Notes under the pieces: generated by a model | The model's input: only the letters and a program-made list of their open reading frames with translations | What the model was told of the DNA's origin: nothing | Databases searched by the model: none | Assembly: GCF_014397245.1 (NCBI RefSeq) | Contig: NZ_JACLHY010000002.1 | Span: 124,001 to 188,000 of the forward strand | Source: Arenibacter arenosicollis | GTDB taxonomy: Bacteria; Bacteroidota; Bacteroidia; Flavobacteriales; Flavobacteriaceae | DNA length: 64,000 nucleotides | Direction: 5' to 3' | Made by a program: the position numbers and the translations under genes | In this document: piece by piece, positions 34,694-45,712 of the stretch | How the letters are laid out: each line of letters starts with the position of its first letter | Position numbering within the stretch: position 1 is the stretch's first letter

Positions 34694-36055
34694 TTATAGT
34701 TTATTATCTACTGGATTTAATTCCTTTTTAATTTTTGGAACTTCCAATCCAATATCTCCCGCCCCCAATGTTATTAAAACGTCGGGGTTTTGGGCTATTA
34801 TTTCTGAAATCAACTCTGACTTGGCAATCATTTTTTTCATTGGACTCGTAACTTTATCCAACAACCATTGAGAGGTAACTCCTTCAATTGGTTTTTCCCT
34901 TGCAGGATATATGTCCAACAACAACAAACTGTTAAAATTGGACAGACTTCGGGCAAATTCATCCACAAAATCTCTCGTTCTAGAAAATAAGTGTGGTTGA
35001 AAAACCGCCAACACCTTCTTGCCAGGGTGCATTTCCGAAACAGCCTGAAACGCCGCATCAATTTCCGTAGGATGATGTGCGTAATCATCTATAAAAACAA
35101 AATCGGCCCTTTTAATCTGATATGAAAAACGCCTTTGAACCCCCTTAAACGTCGCCAATGCATTGGCTAGGCCCTGCGGCGACGAACCGGCTTGGATTGC
35201 CATAGCGTAGGCCACCAAACCATTGAGAAGGTTATGCCTACCAGGTTTGTTAAAACGAACTGCTTTTAATTTAGCTTCCGGTGATTCCAGATCGAAAACA
35301 TAGCTGCCCTGGTCTATTTTAATATTTCTGATACAATAATCGGAACCATCCTCAATACCGTATGTTGTTCCCTCCAATGGCAAACCATTGCGCACAAACA
35401 GTTTGCCATTCGGCTTAATGCGTTTTACAAAATCGGCAAACGACTTTTGAAGCTCTTCACTACTGCCATATATATCCAGATGATCCGCATCCATGGAAGT
35501 AATACAGGCTACATCAGGAGATAACCGAAGAAAGGAGCGATCAAATTCATCAGCCTCCACTACAGAGTAATCCGAACCTTCCAATAAAAAATTACTGTTA
35601 AAATCCTCTGATATTCCTCCCAAAAATGCCGTAATGGGTGTCCCTGTTTCTTTTAATAAATGTGCCAGGATACAAGAGGTAGTTGTCTTGCCGTGAGTAC
35701 CTGCAACGGCAAAACAGAAGGTATCCTTTGTAATCAAACCCAGAACTTCAGATCGTTTTTTTACCTGAAACCCATTGCCTATGAAATAATTATATTCCAT
35801 ATGGTCATTTGGCACAGCTGGAGTATAAACAATTAGTGTCATATCAGGATCTAAATAGATTTTCGGCACCAATTCCAATTCATCATCGTAATGCACATCT
35901 ATACCCAAATCCACCAAATCCTTTGTAAGCGGGGTTTCGGTCTTATCATAGCCGGCAACATTTTTTCCCACAAATTTAAAATACCGCGCAAGGGCAGACA
36001 TACCAATACCTCCAATACCTATAAAGTAGACGTTATGTATATCTTTTATACCCAT
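34694..36055 (-). CDS. murC: UDP-N-acetylmuramate--L-alanine ligase
   Basis: A 453-residue cytoplasmic Mur ligase adding L-Ala to UDP-MurNAc. N-terminal GIGGIGMSALARYF near residue 13 binds the UDP moiety. AGTHGKTTTSCILAHLL near residue 118 is the ATP loop, and IDDYAHHPTEI near residue 323 is the MurC-typical signature. Normal length. It follows murG by 10 bases and precedes ftsQ by 11. Confidence 0.96.
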   Translation of the reverse strand: MGIKDIHNVYFIGIGGIGMSALARYFKFVGKNVAGYDKTETPLTKDLVDLGIDVHYDDELELVPKIYLDPDMTLIVYTPAVPNDHMEYNYFIGNGFQVKKRSEVLGLITKDTFCFAVAGTHGKTTTSCILAHLLKETGTPITAFLGGISEDFNSNFLLEGSDYSVVEADEFDRSFLRLSPDVACITSMDADHLDIYGSSEELQKSFADFVKRIKPNGKLFVRNGLPLEGTTYGIEDGSDYCIRNIKIDQGSYVFDLESPEAKLKAVRFNKPGRHNLLNGLVAYAMAIQAGSSPQGLANALATFKGVQRRFSYQIKRADFVFIDDYAHHPTEIDAAFQAVSEMHPGKKVLAVFQPHLFSRTRDFVDEFARSLSNFNSLLLLDIYPAREKPIEGVTSQWLLDKVTSPMKKMIAKSELISEIIAQNPDVLITLGAGDIGLEVPKIKKELNPVDNKL

Positions 36056-36065
36056 TTTCTATTTA

Positions 36066-37154
36066 TTACGCTAATAATTTTTCTATTTCATTTACAATCT
36101 CCTTGGTAGCATTTGGCAAGGCTAATTTTTTAATATTGGCTCCCAACTTTTCGCCTAAGCTATCCGAACTGAGCAAATTGGAAAACGCAGGCTCAAACTT
36201 ATCATCCAACTCCGTCTCCTTGATCATAATGGCCGCATCCTTTTCTACAAGGGCCTTGGCATTTTTTGTTTGATGGTCCTCCGCCACATTTGGAGAAGGG
36301 ATAAAAATCACGGGCTTGCCCACTATACACAGTTCCGATACAGAACCAGCTCCGGCCCTGGAAATAATAACATCTGCCGCCATATATGCGAGGTCCATTC
36401 TATTTAAAAACGCTACTACCTTAATATTTTCACAATCATATTTTTTATACTCCTCATAATAAAGCTTACCACTTTGCCAAACGATTTGTATTCCTTGAGC
36501 TTTAAAAAAAGACAACTCCTGTTCTATAAGTTTATTTACGCGTCTTGCCCCCAAACTCCCTCCTAAGACCAGCAACGTGGTTTTACCAGGCTGCAATCCA
36601 AAGAAACTTAACGCCTCGACTTTATTGCTTGTCAATGAAACTAAATCGCCTCGGACAGGGTTTCCCGTTTTTACAATTTTATCCTTTGGAAAAAATTTCT
36701 CCATACCGTCATAAGCAACACATATTTTTGCAACCTTGTTGGCCAATAATTTATTGGTAATTCCGGCATAGGAATTCTGTTCCTGCAACACGCATGGAAC
36801 ACCTTTACCAGAGGCCACCTTTAAAAGGGGACCACTCGCAAAACCACCAGTACCCACAACCGCATGTGGTTTAAAATTCCTTACTATGTTTGCCGCTTTT
36901 ATCAAACTACTTATTACTTTAAAAGGAAACATTAAATTTTTCAAGGTGAGCTTCCTTTGTAGCCCACTTATCCATAAACCTTCTATTTTGTAACCGGCCT
37001 GAGGCACCTTTTCCATCTCCATTCTGTCTTTTGCCCCAACGAACAAAAATTCGGCATCAGGATACCTAACTTTCAACTCATTAGCTATTGCAATGGCAGG
37101 ATATATATGCCCGCCTGTTCCCCCTCCTGAAAGTATAAATCTATAACTGCCCAC
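36066..37154 (-). CDS. murG: Undecaprenyldiphospho-muramoylpentapeptide GlcNAc transferase
   Basis: A 362-residue GT28 enzyme making lipid II from lipid I at the inner face of the membrane. [16 protein letters not shown] (residues 9-24) is the lipid-binding glycine loop, [10 protein letters not shown] follows near residue 100, and [12 protein letters not shown] near residue 262 is the UDP-GlcNAc site. Its start overlaps the end of ftsW by 14 bases, consistent with coupled translation of the lipid II synthase and the transglycosylase. Confidence 0.96.
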   Translation of the reverse strand: MGSYRFILSGGGTGGHIYPAIAIANELKVRYPDAEFLFVGAKDRMEMEKVPQAGYKIEGLWISGLQRKLTLKNLMFPFKVISSLIKAANIVRNFKPHAVVGTGGFASGPLLKVASGKGVPCVLQEQNSYAGITNKLLANKVAKICVAYDGMEKFFPKDKIVKTGNPVRGDLVSLTSNKVEALSFFGLQPGKTTLLVLGGSLGARRVNKLIEQELSFFKAQGIQIVWQSGKLYYEEYKKYDCENIKVVAFLNRMDLAYMAADVIISRAGAGSVSELCIVGKPVIFIPSPNVAEDHQTKNAKALVEKDAAIMIKETELDDKFEPAFSNLLSSDSLGEKLGANIKKLALPNATKEIVNEIEKLLA

Positions 37155-38334
37155 TTAAAACTTCTAAAGGGTTAGTTTCATCAATTTCCTCAGGTTCGAA
37201 CTGTGCATGCTTATTACTGGCACTTAAAATTATACCTATGGCCAAGCAAGTCATCCAACTCGAGGTTCCCCCACTACTTATCAAAGGCAAAGTCTGACCA
37301 GTAACCGGAAAGAGTTCAACGGCTACTGCCATATTTATCAAAGCCTGAAACACTATGGGGAGCCCCACTCCCAAAACCAATAATTTTCCAAAAACTGTTC
37401 CGTTACTATTGGCCACAACCACAATTCTAAAAAGCAACAGCAAGTAAAAGAACATAAGGACAAAGCCACCTAACAATCCATATTCCTCTACGATAATGGC
37501 ATAAATAAAATCCGAGGAACTCTGTGGCAAAAAGTTCTTCATTACACTCTTACCAGCTCCATTACCGACTATTCCTCCTGTTGCAATAGCTATCTTCGCC
37601 TTTTCAATCTGATAATCCGCTTCGGTATCCTCTGGATTGGAAAAGCTTTCTATCCTGCTCATCCAAGTATCCACCCTATTGGGAAATAAATCTGGCACAG
37701 CCTTGGCCGTTAATATAAACATGGTTAAACACAATATCCCTGCTCCAACTATACCCAACAAATACTTAAAAGGATAACCACCTATAAAACAAAGCAGCAA
37801 CACCATGGAAAATATAATACCAGCCGTAGAAAAATTAGCAGGAAGTATTAACACTATCACCAAAAAAACCGGCAACCATAAAGGCAGAATACTCTCTTTA
37901 AAGGTTATGGTCTTATCTTTTATTTTTGTTAAATACCTAGCCACATAGATCATCAATACTACAGCTGCCAAATTGGAGGTTTGAAAGGTAAACCCAACAA
38001 TTGGAATTCGTATCCATCTACTGGCATTGGCCCCATCTATTACCTTCCCCTGAGCTAGTGTATACAGCAACAAAAGCAACACCACCGGCATTGCAATCAA
38101 GGACAATCCTTTAAAAAAATGGGTAGGAATACGGTGTACCCCATATATAATACCAAACCCCATAAGCAGAAGAATGGCATGTTTTACCAAATAACCTATA
38201 GTAGTTCCGTTGCCTACAACGTAGACCAAGTTACTACTGGCACTATAAACAGGTAAAAATGAAAACAGGGCCAAAAGGGCTACAACCGCCCAAATAGCTT
38301 TATCTCCATTCATTTTGTTTAAAAATCCCAACAC
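37141..38334 (-). CDS. ftsW: SEDS-family peptidoglycan glycosyltransferase FtsW
   Basis: A 397-residue polytopic protein with about ten membrane segments. Seen are [32 protein letters not shown] (the conserved loop before the fourth helix), a [31 protein letters not shown] block and the [12 protein letters not shown] motif near the end. It polymerises lipid II at the septum together with the FtsI transpeptidase encoded in the same operon. murD ends 3 bases upstream. Confidence 0.96.
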   Translation of the reverse strand: MLGFLNKMNGDKAIWAVVALLALFSFLPVYSASSNLVYVVGNGTTIGYLVKHAILLLMGFGIIYGVHRIPTHFFKGLSLIAMPVVLLLLLYTLAQGKVIDGANASRWIRIPIVGFTFQTSNLAAVVLMIYVARYLTKIKDKTITFKESILPLWLPVFLVIVLILPANFSTAGIIFSMVLLLCFIGGYPFKYLLGIVGAGILCLTMFILTAKAVPDLFPNRVDTWMSRIESFSNPEDTEADYQIEKAKIAIATGGIVGNGAGKSVMKNFLPQSSSDFIYAIIVEEYGLLGGFVLMFFYLLLLFRIVVVANSNGTVFGKLLVLGVGLPIVFQALINMAVAVELFPVTGQTLPLISSGGTSSWMTCLAIGIILSASNKHAQFEPEEIDETNPLEVLSGQL

Positions 38335-38337
38335 AGA

Positions 38338-39672
38338 TTATAATTTTTTAATTGCTGCTTTAAACTGATTTCCCCTATCTTCATAATTCTTGAACAAGTC
38401 AAAACTGGCACATGCCGGTGATAGCAATACCGTATCTCCCCGTTCGGCTATTTTATAAGCTACCTTTACTGCTTCATCCATGGCAAATGTTTCAACAACC
38501 AAATCCACTACATTTCCAAAGGCATCCTTGATTTTTGAGTTATCCATACCCAAGCAAATAATTGCTTTTACTTTTTCACGGACCAAAGGCATTAGTTCCT
38601 TATAATCATTTCCTTTGTCCACTCCCCCAACAATCCACACCGTTGGTGTTTTCATGCTGTCCAATGCGTAGTAAGTAGCATTCACATTGGTGGCTTTGGA
38701 ATCATTGACATATTGTACATGATGAATCTTCAATACTTTTTCCAGCCTATGCTCCGCCCCTTGAAAATTCTCTATACTTCTACGTATAGTCTCTTTTCTA
38801 ATACTAATCAATTTAGCTGCTGTAGTAGCCGCCATAGTATTCTTTAAATTATGTTTTCCCTCCAAAGCCAAAGCATCTGTACCCATCTCTATAGTGTTAT
38901 TGTGTGTTTTAATAATTATTTTATCATTTTCTAAAAATGCCCCTTCATCCAATTTCTTATTGATTGAAAAAGGCAATAATTTTGATTGAACCGGGTTGTT
39001 CCTCAACCAGTGGACTATTACTTCATCATCGGCATCATATATTAAATAATCTTCCTTTGTCTGGTTTTTTGCAATTCTAAACTTGGATGCTATATAGTTT
39101 TCAAAATTGTATCCATATCTATCCAGGTGATCTGGAGTGATATTGGTAAGGATGGCTATATGTGGCTTAAAGTCCACTATTCCATCCAATTGAAAACTAC
39201 TTATCTCCAATACATAGAAATCAAAATCCTTTTCCGCAACCATTTTGGCATAGCTATCCCCTATATTACCTGCCATACCCACATTTAGTCCGGCTGACTT
39301 TAAAATATGGTTTGTAAGCATGGTCGTGGTAGTCTTTCCATTACTACCCGTAATCCCAATAATCGTAGCCTTTGTATACCTTGATGCAAACTCGATTTCC
39401 GAAATAACCGGAACTCCTTTCGCCTTAAGCAAGAGTATCAATGGAACCGTATCGGGGATACCAGGACTTTTCATAACCAAATCGGCATTTAAAATCTTGC
39501 CCTCGGTATGTTGCTCTTCTTCCCAATCAATCTCAAAATGTTCAAGAACTTTTCTATATTCCTCTTTAACTGTCCCCTTATCGGAAACAAAAACTTCAAA
39601 ACCTTCCTTTTTACCTAAAATAGCCGTTCCAACACCACTTTCTCCACCACCCAAAACAACCAACCGCTTCAT
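38338..39672 (-). CDS. murD: UDP-N-acetylmuramoylalanine--D-glutamate ligase
   Basis: A 444-residue Mur ligase adding D-Glu to UDP-MurNAc-L-Ala. N-terminal VLGGGESGVGTAILG, ATP loop GITGSNGKTTTTMLT near residue 110, and HRLEKV followed by NDSKATNVNATY near 320. Final LLSPACASFDLFKNYEDRG is MurD-typical. Normal length. It lies one base from mraY and three from ftsW. Confidence 0.96.
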   Translation of the reverse strand: MKRLVVLGGGESGVGTAILGKKEGFEVFVSDKGTVKEEYRKVLEHFEIDWEEEQHTEGKILNADLVMKSPGIPDTVPLILLLKAKGVPVISEIEFASRYTKATIIGITGSNGKTTTTMLTNHILKSAGLNVGMAGNIGDSYAKMVAEKDFDFYVLEISSFQLDGIVDFKPHIAILTNITPDHLDRYGYNFENYIASKFRIAKNQTKEDYLIYDADDEVIVHWLRNNPVQSKLLPFSINKKLDEGAFLENDKIIIKTHNNTIEMGTDALALEGKHNLKNTMAATTAAKLISIRKETIRRSIENFQGAEHRLEKVLKIHHVQYVNDSKATNVNATYYALDSMKTPTVWIVGGVDKGNDYKELMPLVREKVKAIICLGMDNSKIKDAFGNVVDLVVETFAMDEAVKVAYKIAERGDTVLLSPACASFDLFKNYEDRGNQFKAAIKKL

Positions 39673-39673
39673 T

Positions 39674-40897
39674 TTATCGCACCTTTAACGTTACAATGGT
39701 AATTACCGCCAATAGGATTCCGACAACCCAAAATCTGGTTACAATTTTACTTTCATGGTAGCCCTTTTTCTGATAATGATGATGTAATGGCGCCATCAGA
39801 AATATCCTTTTACCTTCCCCAAATCTCTTCTTGGTATATTTAAAATAACCCACCTGCAGCATTACCGAAATGGACTCTGCAAAGAAAATCCCACACAAAA
39901 CAGGTATTAATAATTCCTTTCGGATTATGATGGCTATCACGGCAATAATTCCACCAATGGTCAAACTACCGGTGTCTCCCATAAAAACCGTTGCGGGATA
40001 AGCGTTGTACCATAAAAATCCAACCAAAGCACCCACAAAGGCAGCAATAAACACTACCAATTCACCCACCCTAGGTATGAACATGATATCCAGATAATCG
40101 GAGAAAATTATATTACCCGAAACAAGTGTAAAGATGCCGAGTGTAAATACGATTATTGCCGATGTCCCGGCGGCCAATCCATCTATTCCATCTGTAAGAT
40201 TTGCCCCGTTGGAAACAGCTGTGACAATAATTATGATAATGGGGATAAATACCAACCATGCATATTTCTCCATACCATCTCCCATCCAAGAAATAAAGCG
40301 GGAATAATCCAACTCGTTATTTTTTATAAACGGCAAGGTGGTCATGGTAGATTTAATTTCCTTGCCCGGAACTTGCTTAACGGTGTAATTCTGTGTAATC
40401 TCTGTCTTGGAATGCTCCTTCACGGTCACATCTGGGTGAAAATATAAGGTTGCCCCTACCATAAGACCCAAAACTACCTGGCCCAAAACTTTGAACCTTC
40501 CTTTTAATCCTTCTTTATCCTTTTTGAATATTTTGATATAATCGTCAACAAAGCCAATTATCCCCATCCAAATTGTGGTAACGATCAAAAGGATTACATA
40601 AATATTATCCAAGAAACGAGCAAATAGCAATACCGGAATTAATGTGGACATAATAATAATGAGTCCCCCCATGGTAGGCGTACCCGCCTTCTGTTTTTGA
40701 CCCTCCAGACCCAAGTCCCTTACGGTTTCCCCAATTTGTTTGTGTCGCAAAAAGTTAATGATCCTTTTCCCATAGACAGTGGCCAAAATAAGTGAAAACA
40801 TCACCGCCATTGCCGCCCTAAACGTAATAAATTGGAAAAGCCCCGCCCCTGGCAGTTGATAATGTTTTTCCAAATATTCGAACAAATAGTATAGCAT
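39674..40897 (-). CDS. mraY: Phospho-N-acetylmuramoyl-pentapeptide transferase
   Basis: A 407-residue membrane enzyme forming lipid I on undecaprenyl phosphate. Diagnostic motifs are [11 protein letters not shown] near residue 73, the aspartate pair of FVDDYIK near residue 115, [22 protein letters not shown], and [12 protein letters not shown] near the end. Compared with the usual 360 residues it has about 50 extra residues after the fourth helix (from [12 protein letters not shown] to the DYSRFISW segment), a lineage feature of Bacteroidota as far as I recall. Confidence 0.96.
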   Translation of the reverse strand: MLYYLFEYLEKHYQLPGAGLFQFITFRAAMAVMFSLILATVYGKRIINFLRHKQIGETVRDLGLEGQKQKAGTPTMGGLIIIMSTLIPVLLFARFLDNIYVILLIVTTIWMGIIGFVDDYIKIFKKDKEGLKGRFKVLGQVVLGLMVGATLYFHPDVTVKEHSKTEITQNYTVKQVPGKEIKSTMTTLPFIKNNELDYSRFISWMGDGMEKYAWLVFIPIIIIIVTAVSNGANLTDGIDGLAAGTSAIIVFTLGIFTLVSGNIIFSDYLDIMFIPRVGELVVFIAAFVGALVGFLWYNAYPATVFMGDTGSLTIGGIIAVIAIIIRKELLIPVLCGIFFAESISVMLQVGYFKYTKKRFGEGKRIFLMAPLHHHYQKKGYHESKIVTRFWVVGILLAVITIVTLKVR

Positions 40898-40948
40898 TCC
40901 TGGGTTATTGTTTTTTATTATTCACTTTAATATAGTTGACCTAAAACT

Positions 40949-42412
40949 CTACTTCTTTACACTTGCCAACAACTCCTTAACCATTTTAAAATCGTCAAAA
41001 TCTTCACGGACACCGTTGGTTTCCTGATAGGTTTCATGACCTTTGCCAGCGATTAAAATAATATCCTTGGCAGCAGCCAACTGACATGCCGTTTTAATGG
41101 CCTGTTTGCGGTTCACAATTGACAATGTTTTGTTGGCGTTTTGAGGTTCTACACCAGCTTCCATTTCCTCGATAATAACAGTAGGTGATTCCGATCTAGG
41201 GTTATCCGAAGTAAAAATGACTTTGTTGCTTAATGATGATGCGATATGACCCATAACCGGACGCTTAGACTTATCTCTGTCACCACCACACCCCACGACG
41301 GTGATGACATTTTCATTTCCAGTCCTCAATGTACCGATAGTATCAAGTACATTTTTCAAGGCATCCGGTGTATGGGCATAATCAACAATAGCTGTAATAC
41401 TTTCTTTTGATATATAATATTGAAACCTTCCTTCCACATTTTCCAATTCACTTAGAAGACGCAGAATTTCCAGTTTTTCCAATCCTAATAAATCTGCCGT
41501 AGCATATATGGCCAACATATTATAGGCGTTAAAATCCCCGATCAATTTGGACCAAACCTCATTGTCATCGATCTTTAACAATTGACCATTGAATTGATTT
41601 TCCAATATCTGAGCCCTATAATTGGCATAGGACTTTAAAGCATAGGTATACTTTCTTGCCTCTGTATTCTGCAACATCACCAAACCGTTCTTATCGTCTA
41701 TATTGGTAAGTGCGAATGCTTTTTTCGGCAACCTATCGAACAACATCTTCTTGGTATCCCTGTATTCCGCAAAAGTTTTATGATAATCCAAATGATCATG
41801 GGATAGATTGGTGAAAATAGCGCCTTCAAACACCAAACCTTCCGTTCTCTTTTGATGGATACCGTGAGAACTCACCTCCATAAAGCAATACTCAACACCG
41901 GCATCGTTCATCAACTGCAAATATTTGTTTATTGTCAGCGCATCCGGAGTAGTATGGGTAGTGACATATTCCTTATTATCAACCATTATCCTTATAGTGG
42001 ATATAAGACCTACCTTAAAACCAGCTTTCTTAAACAACTGATATAACAGACTGCTCACAGTAGTCTTACCATTGGTGCCCGTAACCCCCACCAGTCTTAA
42101 ATTCTTGGAAGGATTACCATAAAAGTTGGAGGCCATTATGGCCAAGGCCTTGTTGCCATTGTCCACCTCCACATAGGTTATTTCATTAACCAGTTGTTTT
42201 GGCAATTCTTCACATACAATAGATTTAGCACCAGAAGCAATGGCTTTATCAATGAACTCATGACCGTCCGCAACAACTCCTTTTATGGCCACAAAAACAT
42301 CATCCATTCCAACCTTTCTGGAATCGAAACAAATATTGTCCACCATAATGGAAGTAGAACCACTTACCGCAGAAAGGCTAACACCGTACAATATGTCCTT
42401 TAGTGTCATCAT
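40949..42412 (-). CDS. murE: UDP-MurNAc-tripeptide synthetase (meso-diaminopimelate type)
   Basis: A 487-residue Mur ligase adding the third peptide residue. ATP loop GVTGTNGKTTVSSLL near residue 109, TTPDALTINKYL, and DYAHTPDALKNVL near residue 340. The DNPRSESP motif near residue 407 is the signature of enzymes that add meso-diaminopimelate rather than lysine, so the peptidoglycan should be the DAP type. Two adjacent ATG codons overlap the ftsI stop; either start gives coupled translation. Confidence 0.95.
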   Translation of the reverse strand: MMTLKDILYGVSLSAVSGSTSIMVDNICFDSRKVGMDDVFVAIKGVVADGHEFIDKAIASGAKSIVCEELPKQLVNEITYVEVDNGNKALAIMASNFYGNPSKNLRLVGVTGTNGKTTVSSLLYQLFKKAGFKVGLISTIRIMVDNKEYVTTHTTPDALTINKYLQLMNDAGVEYCFMEVSSHGIHQKRTEGLVFEGAIFTNLSHDHLDYHKTFAEYRDTKKMLFDRLPKKAFALTNIDDKNGLVMLQNTEARKYTYALKSYANYRAQILENQFNGQLLKIDDNEVWSKLIGDFNAYNMLAIYATADLLGLEKLEILRLLSELENVEGRFQYYISKESITAIVDYAHTPDALKNVLDTIGTLRTGNENVITVVGCGGDRDKSKRPVMGHIASSLSNKVIFTSDNPRSESPTVIIEEMEAGVEPQNANKTLSIVNRKQAIKTACQLAAAKDIILIAGKGHETYQETNGVREDFDDFKMVKELLASVKK

Positions 42413-44415
42413 GATAGTTCCAATACTATTTTGTTAACCTTTTTCAGATCGGTTCCTTTAGCAATAGATTGCTTCTTGACCTTTCCATTTCCCTTCACCT
42501 CAACTTCCATCCCTAAATTTTCAAGAATAGAAACCGCGTCCATACCACTCATACCCTCTACATTGGGCACCTCATTGTATTTTTTGTTGGAAGCGGCAAA
42601 ATATCTTTGAAATTCTTCGTCCAAGTTCTTTGTCTCGGCATTGTGAACATCAACTTCGTCCACCAACGGGGAACTTGCATAAATTTTTTGTGCTACAGAT
42701 TTGAAAACCGGACCAGAAACATCCGCTCCATAGTAGCCAACACTTTTATCCGGCTCATGAATTACCACGATACAAGAATATTTGGGGTCATCCGCAGGAA
42801 AGTAACCAGCGAAAGTAGAGATGTATTTCATCACCTCAGGATCTTTGGAAACATAATTTTTCTGTGTGGTTCCAGTCTTTCCCGCCATAGAAAAATTAGG
42901 CGAATAAAGTCCATGTCCGGTACCGTGCTTTTTCTCTACAACATTTTTAAGCAATTGTTGTACTTTATGCGCTGTTTCCTTAGAGCAGATAGACGGATTA
43001 ATGACCTCCTTTTCAAATTTAAGAATAGTCTTATCCCACTCTTTTACCTCTTTTATAAGTCTTGGCTTTAACATCTCGCCATCATTGGCAATGGCATTAT
43101 AAAATGTTAAGGTCTGCAAAGGGGTTAAGGAAACTTCATAACCATGGGACATCCATGCCAAGGAAACTCCTGACCAACCCTTATCCCCTGGATAGCGAAT
43201 TACAGGGGTTCCCTCACCTTTTACCGGCAATCCCAATTCCCTATGTAGGTTCATGTTCATTAGGCGGTTTACAAATTTTTCCGGATTTTCCTTATAATTA
43301 TTATTGATGATTTTAGCAAAGGCAGTATTGGAAGAGACCTCAAATGCCTTAGCGGCCGTTATCTTACCGTAACCACCATGTTTAGAATCCCTAACAGTCC
43401 TGTTATAAACCTTATAAGTGCCCTTTTCTGTATCTATAACCGTATTGGTATCAATTACTTTATCCTCCAAGGCCACGACCATGGACATTAACTTAAAAGT
43501 AGATCCAGGCTCATGCGACTCCCCAATGGCATAATTTAATCGCTCGTAATATTTACCATCTGTAGTTCTTCCCAAGTTGGAAATAGCTTTGACCTCCCCG
43601 GTTTCGGTTTCCATTACAATTACACAACCGTGTTCCGCATTATATTTTTCCAATTGCCCCAATAAAGCATGATGGGCAATATCCTGTATGTTGATATCGA
43701 TAGTGGAAACAACATCATAACCATCTTGGGGCTCAACAATGTTATCCCAACCTATGGGCTTCCATTGCCCTTTGGCAATCTTTTGTTTTAACCTTTTGCC
43801 TTCTATACCCCGTAAATACTCACCAAAGGCACCTTCAAGGCCAACTCTGGTGTAGTATCCATTCTCATCTACCCTTTCATACCCCACACTTCTTTCCGCG
43901 ATTTTACCCAAGGGATGCTCACGAACAATTTTTTGTTCAATGATCAAACCTCCCTTATACGGACCTTTATTAAAGAGCGGAAATTGTTTTACCGCTATAT
44001 AATCCGAATAGTCCAAATTCCTGGCGACCAAGGCATACCTGTTCTTATTTGCCTTCGCCTTTCTTAGCAATTGCTGATAATGTGATGTGGTTTTACCGAA
44101 TAATTTTGCCAATGCATCCGACAAGGGCTTAACATTTTCCTCAAAATCTTTCTTTCCTACAGTTTCAGCATCAAAACGTATGGTATATCGTGAAACCGAT
44201 GTAGCCAGCAAACTGCCGTCATCAGAATAAAGATTACCCCTCTTAGGAGCAATAGTGAACATTTTCTCGGTACGATCCATGGCAAGTTTCCGATACTTCT
44301 CACCTTCCACCACCTGAATACTCACCAATTTAACCAAAACAGCCATTGCGAACAGGAACAGCAATCCCGCCACAATGTACAATCTGGTCAATATGTTTTT
44401 TTCTGTTACCGGCAC
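42409..44415 (-). CDS. ftsI: Septal transpeptidase FtsI (PBP3) with PASTA domain
   Basis: A 668-residue class B penicillin-binding protein starting with GTG. One membrane helix (about residues 12-30), a pedestal domain, then the transpeptidase with active-site SxxK in GSTFKLMS, SSN in VSSNTAFAK, and KTGT in MAGKTGTTQK. The last about 60 residues form a PASTA domain (EVPNVEGMSGMDAVSILENLG). It cross-links septal peptidoglycan as partner of FtsW. Its start overlaps the ftsL stop by one base (TAGTG). Confidence 0.96.
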   Translation of the reverse strand: MPVTEKNILTRLYIVAGLLFLFAMAVLVKLVSIQVVEGEKYRKLAMDRTEKMFTIAPKRGNLYSDDGSLLATSVSRYTIRFDAETVGKKDFEENVKPLSDALAKLFGKTTSHYQQLLRKAKANKNRYALVARNLDYSDYIAVKQFPLFNKGPYKGGLIIEQKIVREHPLGKIAERSVGYERVDENGYYTRVGLEGAFGEYLRGIEGKRLKQKIAKGQWKPIGWDNIVEPQDGYDVVSTIDINIQDIAHHALLGQLEKYNAEHGCVIVMETETGEVKAISNLGRTTDGKYYERLNYAIGESHEPGSTFKLMSMVVALEDKVIDTNTVIDTEKGTYKVYNRTVRDSKHGGYGKITAAKAFEVSSNTAFAKIINNNYKENPEKFVNRLMNMNLHRELGLPVKGEGTPVIRYPGDKGWSGVSLAWMSHGYEVSLTPLQTLTFYNAIANDGEMLKPRLIKEVKEWDKTILKFEKEVINPSICSKETAHKVQQLLKNVVEKKHGTGHGLYSPNFSMAGKTGTTQKNYVSKDPEVMKYISTFAGYFPADDPKYSCIVVIHEPDKSVGYYGADVSGPVFKSVAQKIYASSPLVDEVDVHNAETKNLDEEFQRYFAASNKKYNEVPNVEGMSGMDAVSILENLGMEVEVKGNGKVKKQSIAKGTDLKKVNKIVLELS

Positions 44416-44738
44416 TATTCTTCTGTTTCTGTTTTAACCTTAATTTTTTTTGGGGGAGTCTCTGAAGGAAACAAAGCATCCCGCTCCAGCATTCTCAACA
44501 CAGTGGATTCCAACTTTAGATGCTGCATATCTGAACGAACATCTACAAACTCACTTCTCAGCTCCTTAACCTGCTCATCCAGAGCAGCAATTTTATGTAC
44601 TTTTCCATCAGCGCTGTGGGAACTGGCAATCATTACTGTTGCCAAAAAAGAAACATAAATGATAAACATCCAGTTTTTTGGAGCACCTCCGCTCACCAAA
44701 AACTTTCCTTTTAATATGTCTAATATTCCTTTTCTCAT
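44415..44738 (-). CDS. ftsL: FtsL-like cell division protein
   Basis: A 107-residue bitopic protein with a short cytoplasmic part, one membrane helix (about residues 22-40, NWMFIIYVSFLATVMI) and a periplasmic coiled coil (VHKIAALDEQVKELRSEFVDV onward). It belongs to the FtsL-like proteins of Bacteroidota that replace canonical FtsL and would scaffold FtsI/FtsW. Identified by size, topology and position between rsmH and ftsI, not by strong motifs. Confidence 0.87.
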   Translation of the reverse strand: MRKGILDILKGKFLVSGGAPKNWMFIIYVSFLATVMIASSHSADGKVHKIAALDEQVKELRSEFVDVRSDMQHLKLESTVLRMLERDALFPSETPPKKIKVKTETEE

Positions 44739-44815
44739 CGCTTAAAAAATCACTCAATTATACCTTATCATCGTAAACACCTCCCTGGAGGGTAATTCAC
44801 AATTTCCAACCTTAT

Positions 44816-45712
44816 CTAAACACGCTCCGCTATCCTTAGCTTGGCGCTTCTGGCCCTATTATTAATCTTTATCTCTTCTCTTGACGGAACCACCAATCCA
44901 CCGACCTTTTTAAGAGGAACCTCAATGTTCCCGTAAAAATCCTTTTCAGGCTCCCCTTCAAACTGACCTGCCCTTATATACCTTTTAACAAGCCTATCCT
45001 CCAAAGAATGATAACTTATAACACTCAACCTACCTCCATCATTCAAAAGTTCCGGTACCTGCAACAAAAACTCTTTTATCACCTGTATTTCCTGGTTCAC
45101 CTCTATCCTTATGGCCTGGTATATCTGGGCCAGTATTTTATGTTCCCTATGCTTGGGTAAATATTGACCCAATACCTCCTTCAATTGATCGGTAGTTTTT
45201 ATAGGATCATTTTCCCTACGCTCTATAATGGTTTTTGCCATTGCATTTGCATTTCGTAGGTCACCATACTGAAATAGCACCCTACTCAACTCATCAAACT
45301 CATACACATTCACCACATCGAAAGCCGATATTTGATTTTTCTTGCTCATTCGCATATCCAAATCAGCATCAAAACGAGTTGAAAAACCCCTTTCAGCCTT
45401 ATCAAATTGATGGGACGACACTCCAAAATCGGCCAATATCCCATCTACTTTCTTCACGCCATAGAACTTTAAAAACTGCCTTATATATCTAAAGTTTTCA
45501 TTGATCAACTGAAACCGCCCATCATCAATAACATTTTGCAATGCATCCTCATCCTGATCAAATGCCAACAATCTTCCATCGTCCCCCAGCCTTTTCAATA
45601 TCTCCCTAGAATGTCCGCCACCTCCAAAAGTCACATCAACATAAACACCATTAGGCTTTATATTCAATCCATCAACGGATTCTTTCAACAATACTGGATT
45701 ATGATATGTCAT
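44816..45712 (-). CDS. rsmH: 16S rRNA (cytosine-1402-N4)-methyltransferase
   Basis: A 298-residue SAM-dependent methyltransferase (MraW). It begins with the typical YHNPVLLKESVDGL, then the SAM site DVTFGGGGHSREIL near residue 27, GILADFGVSSHQFD near residue 103 and the C-terminal SYHSLEDRLVKRYIR. It methylates C1402 in the ribosomal P site. Its start overlaps the end of mraZ by 14 bases. Confidence 0.97.
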   Translation of the reverse strand: MTYHNPVLLKESVDGLNIKPNGVYVDVTFGGGGHSREILKRLGDDGRLLAFDQDEDALQNVIDDGRFQLINENFRYIRQFLKFYGVKKVDGILADFGVSSHQFDKAERGFSTRFDADLDMRMSKKNQISAFDVVNVYEFDELSRVLFQYGDLRNANAMAKTIIERRENDPIKTTDQLKEVLGQYLPKHREHKILAQIYQAIRIEVNQEIQVIKEFLLQVPELLNDGGRLSVISYHSLEDRLVKRYIRAGQFEGEPEKDFYGNIEVPLKKVGGLVVPSREEIKINNRARSAKLRIAERV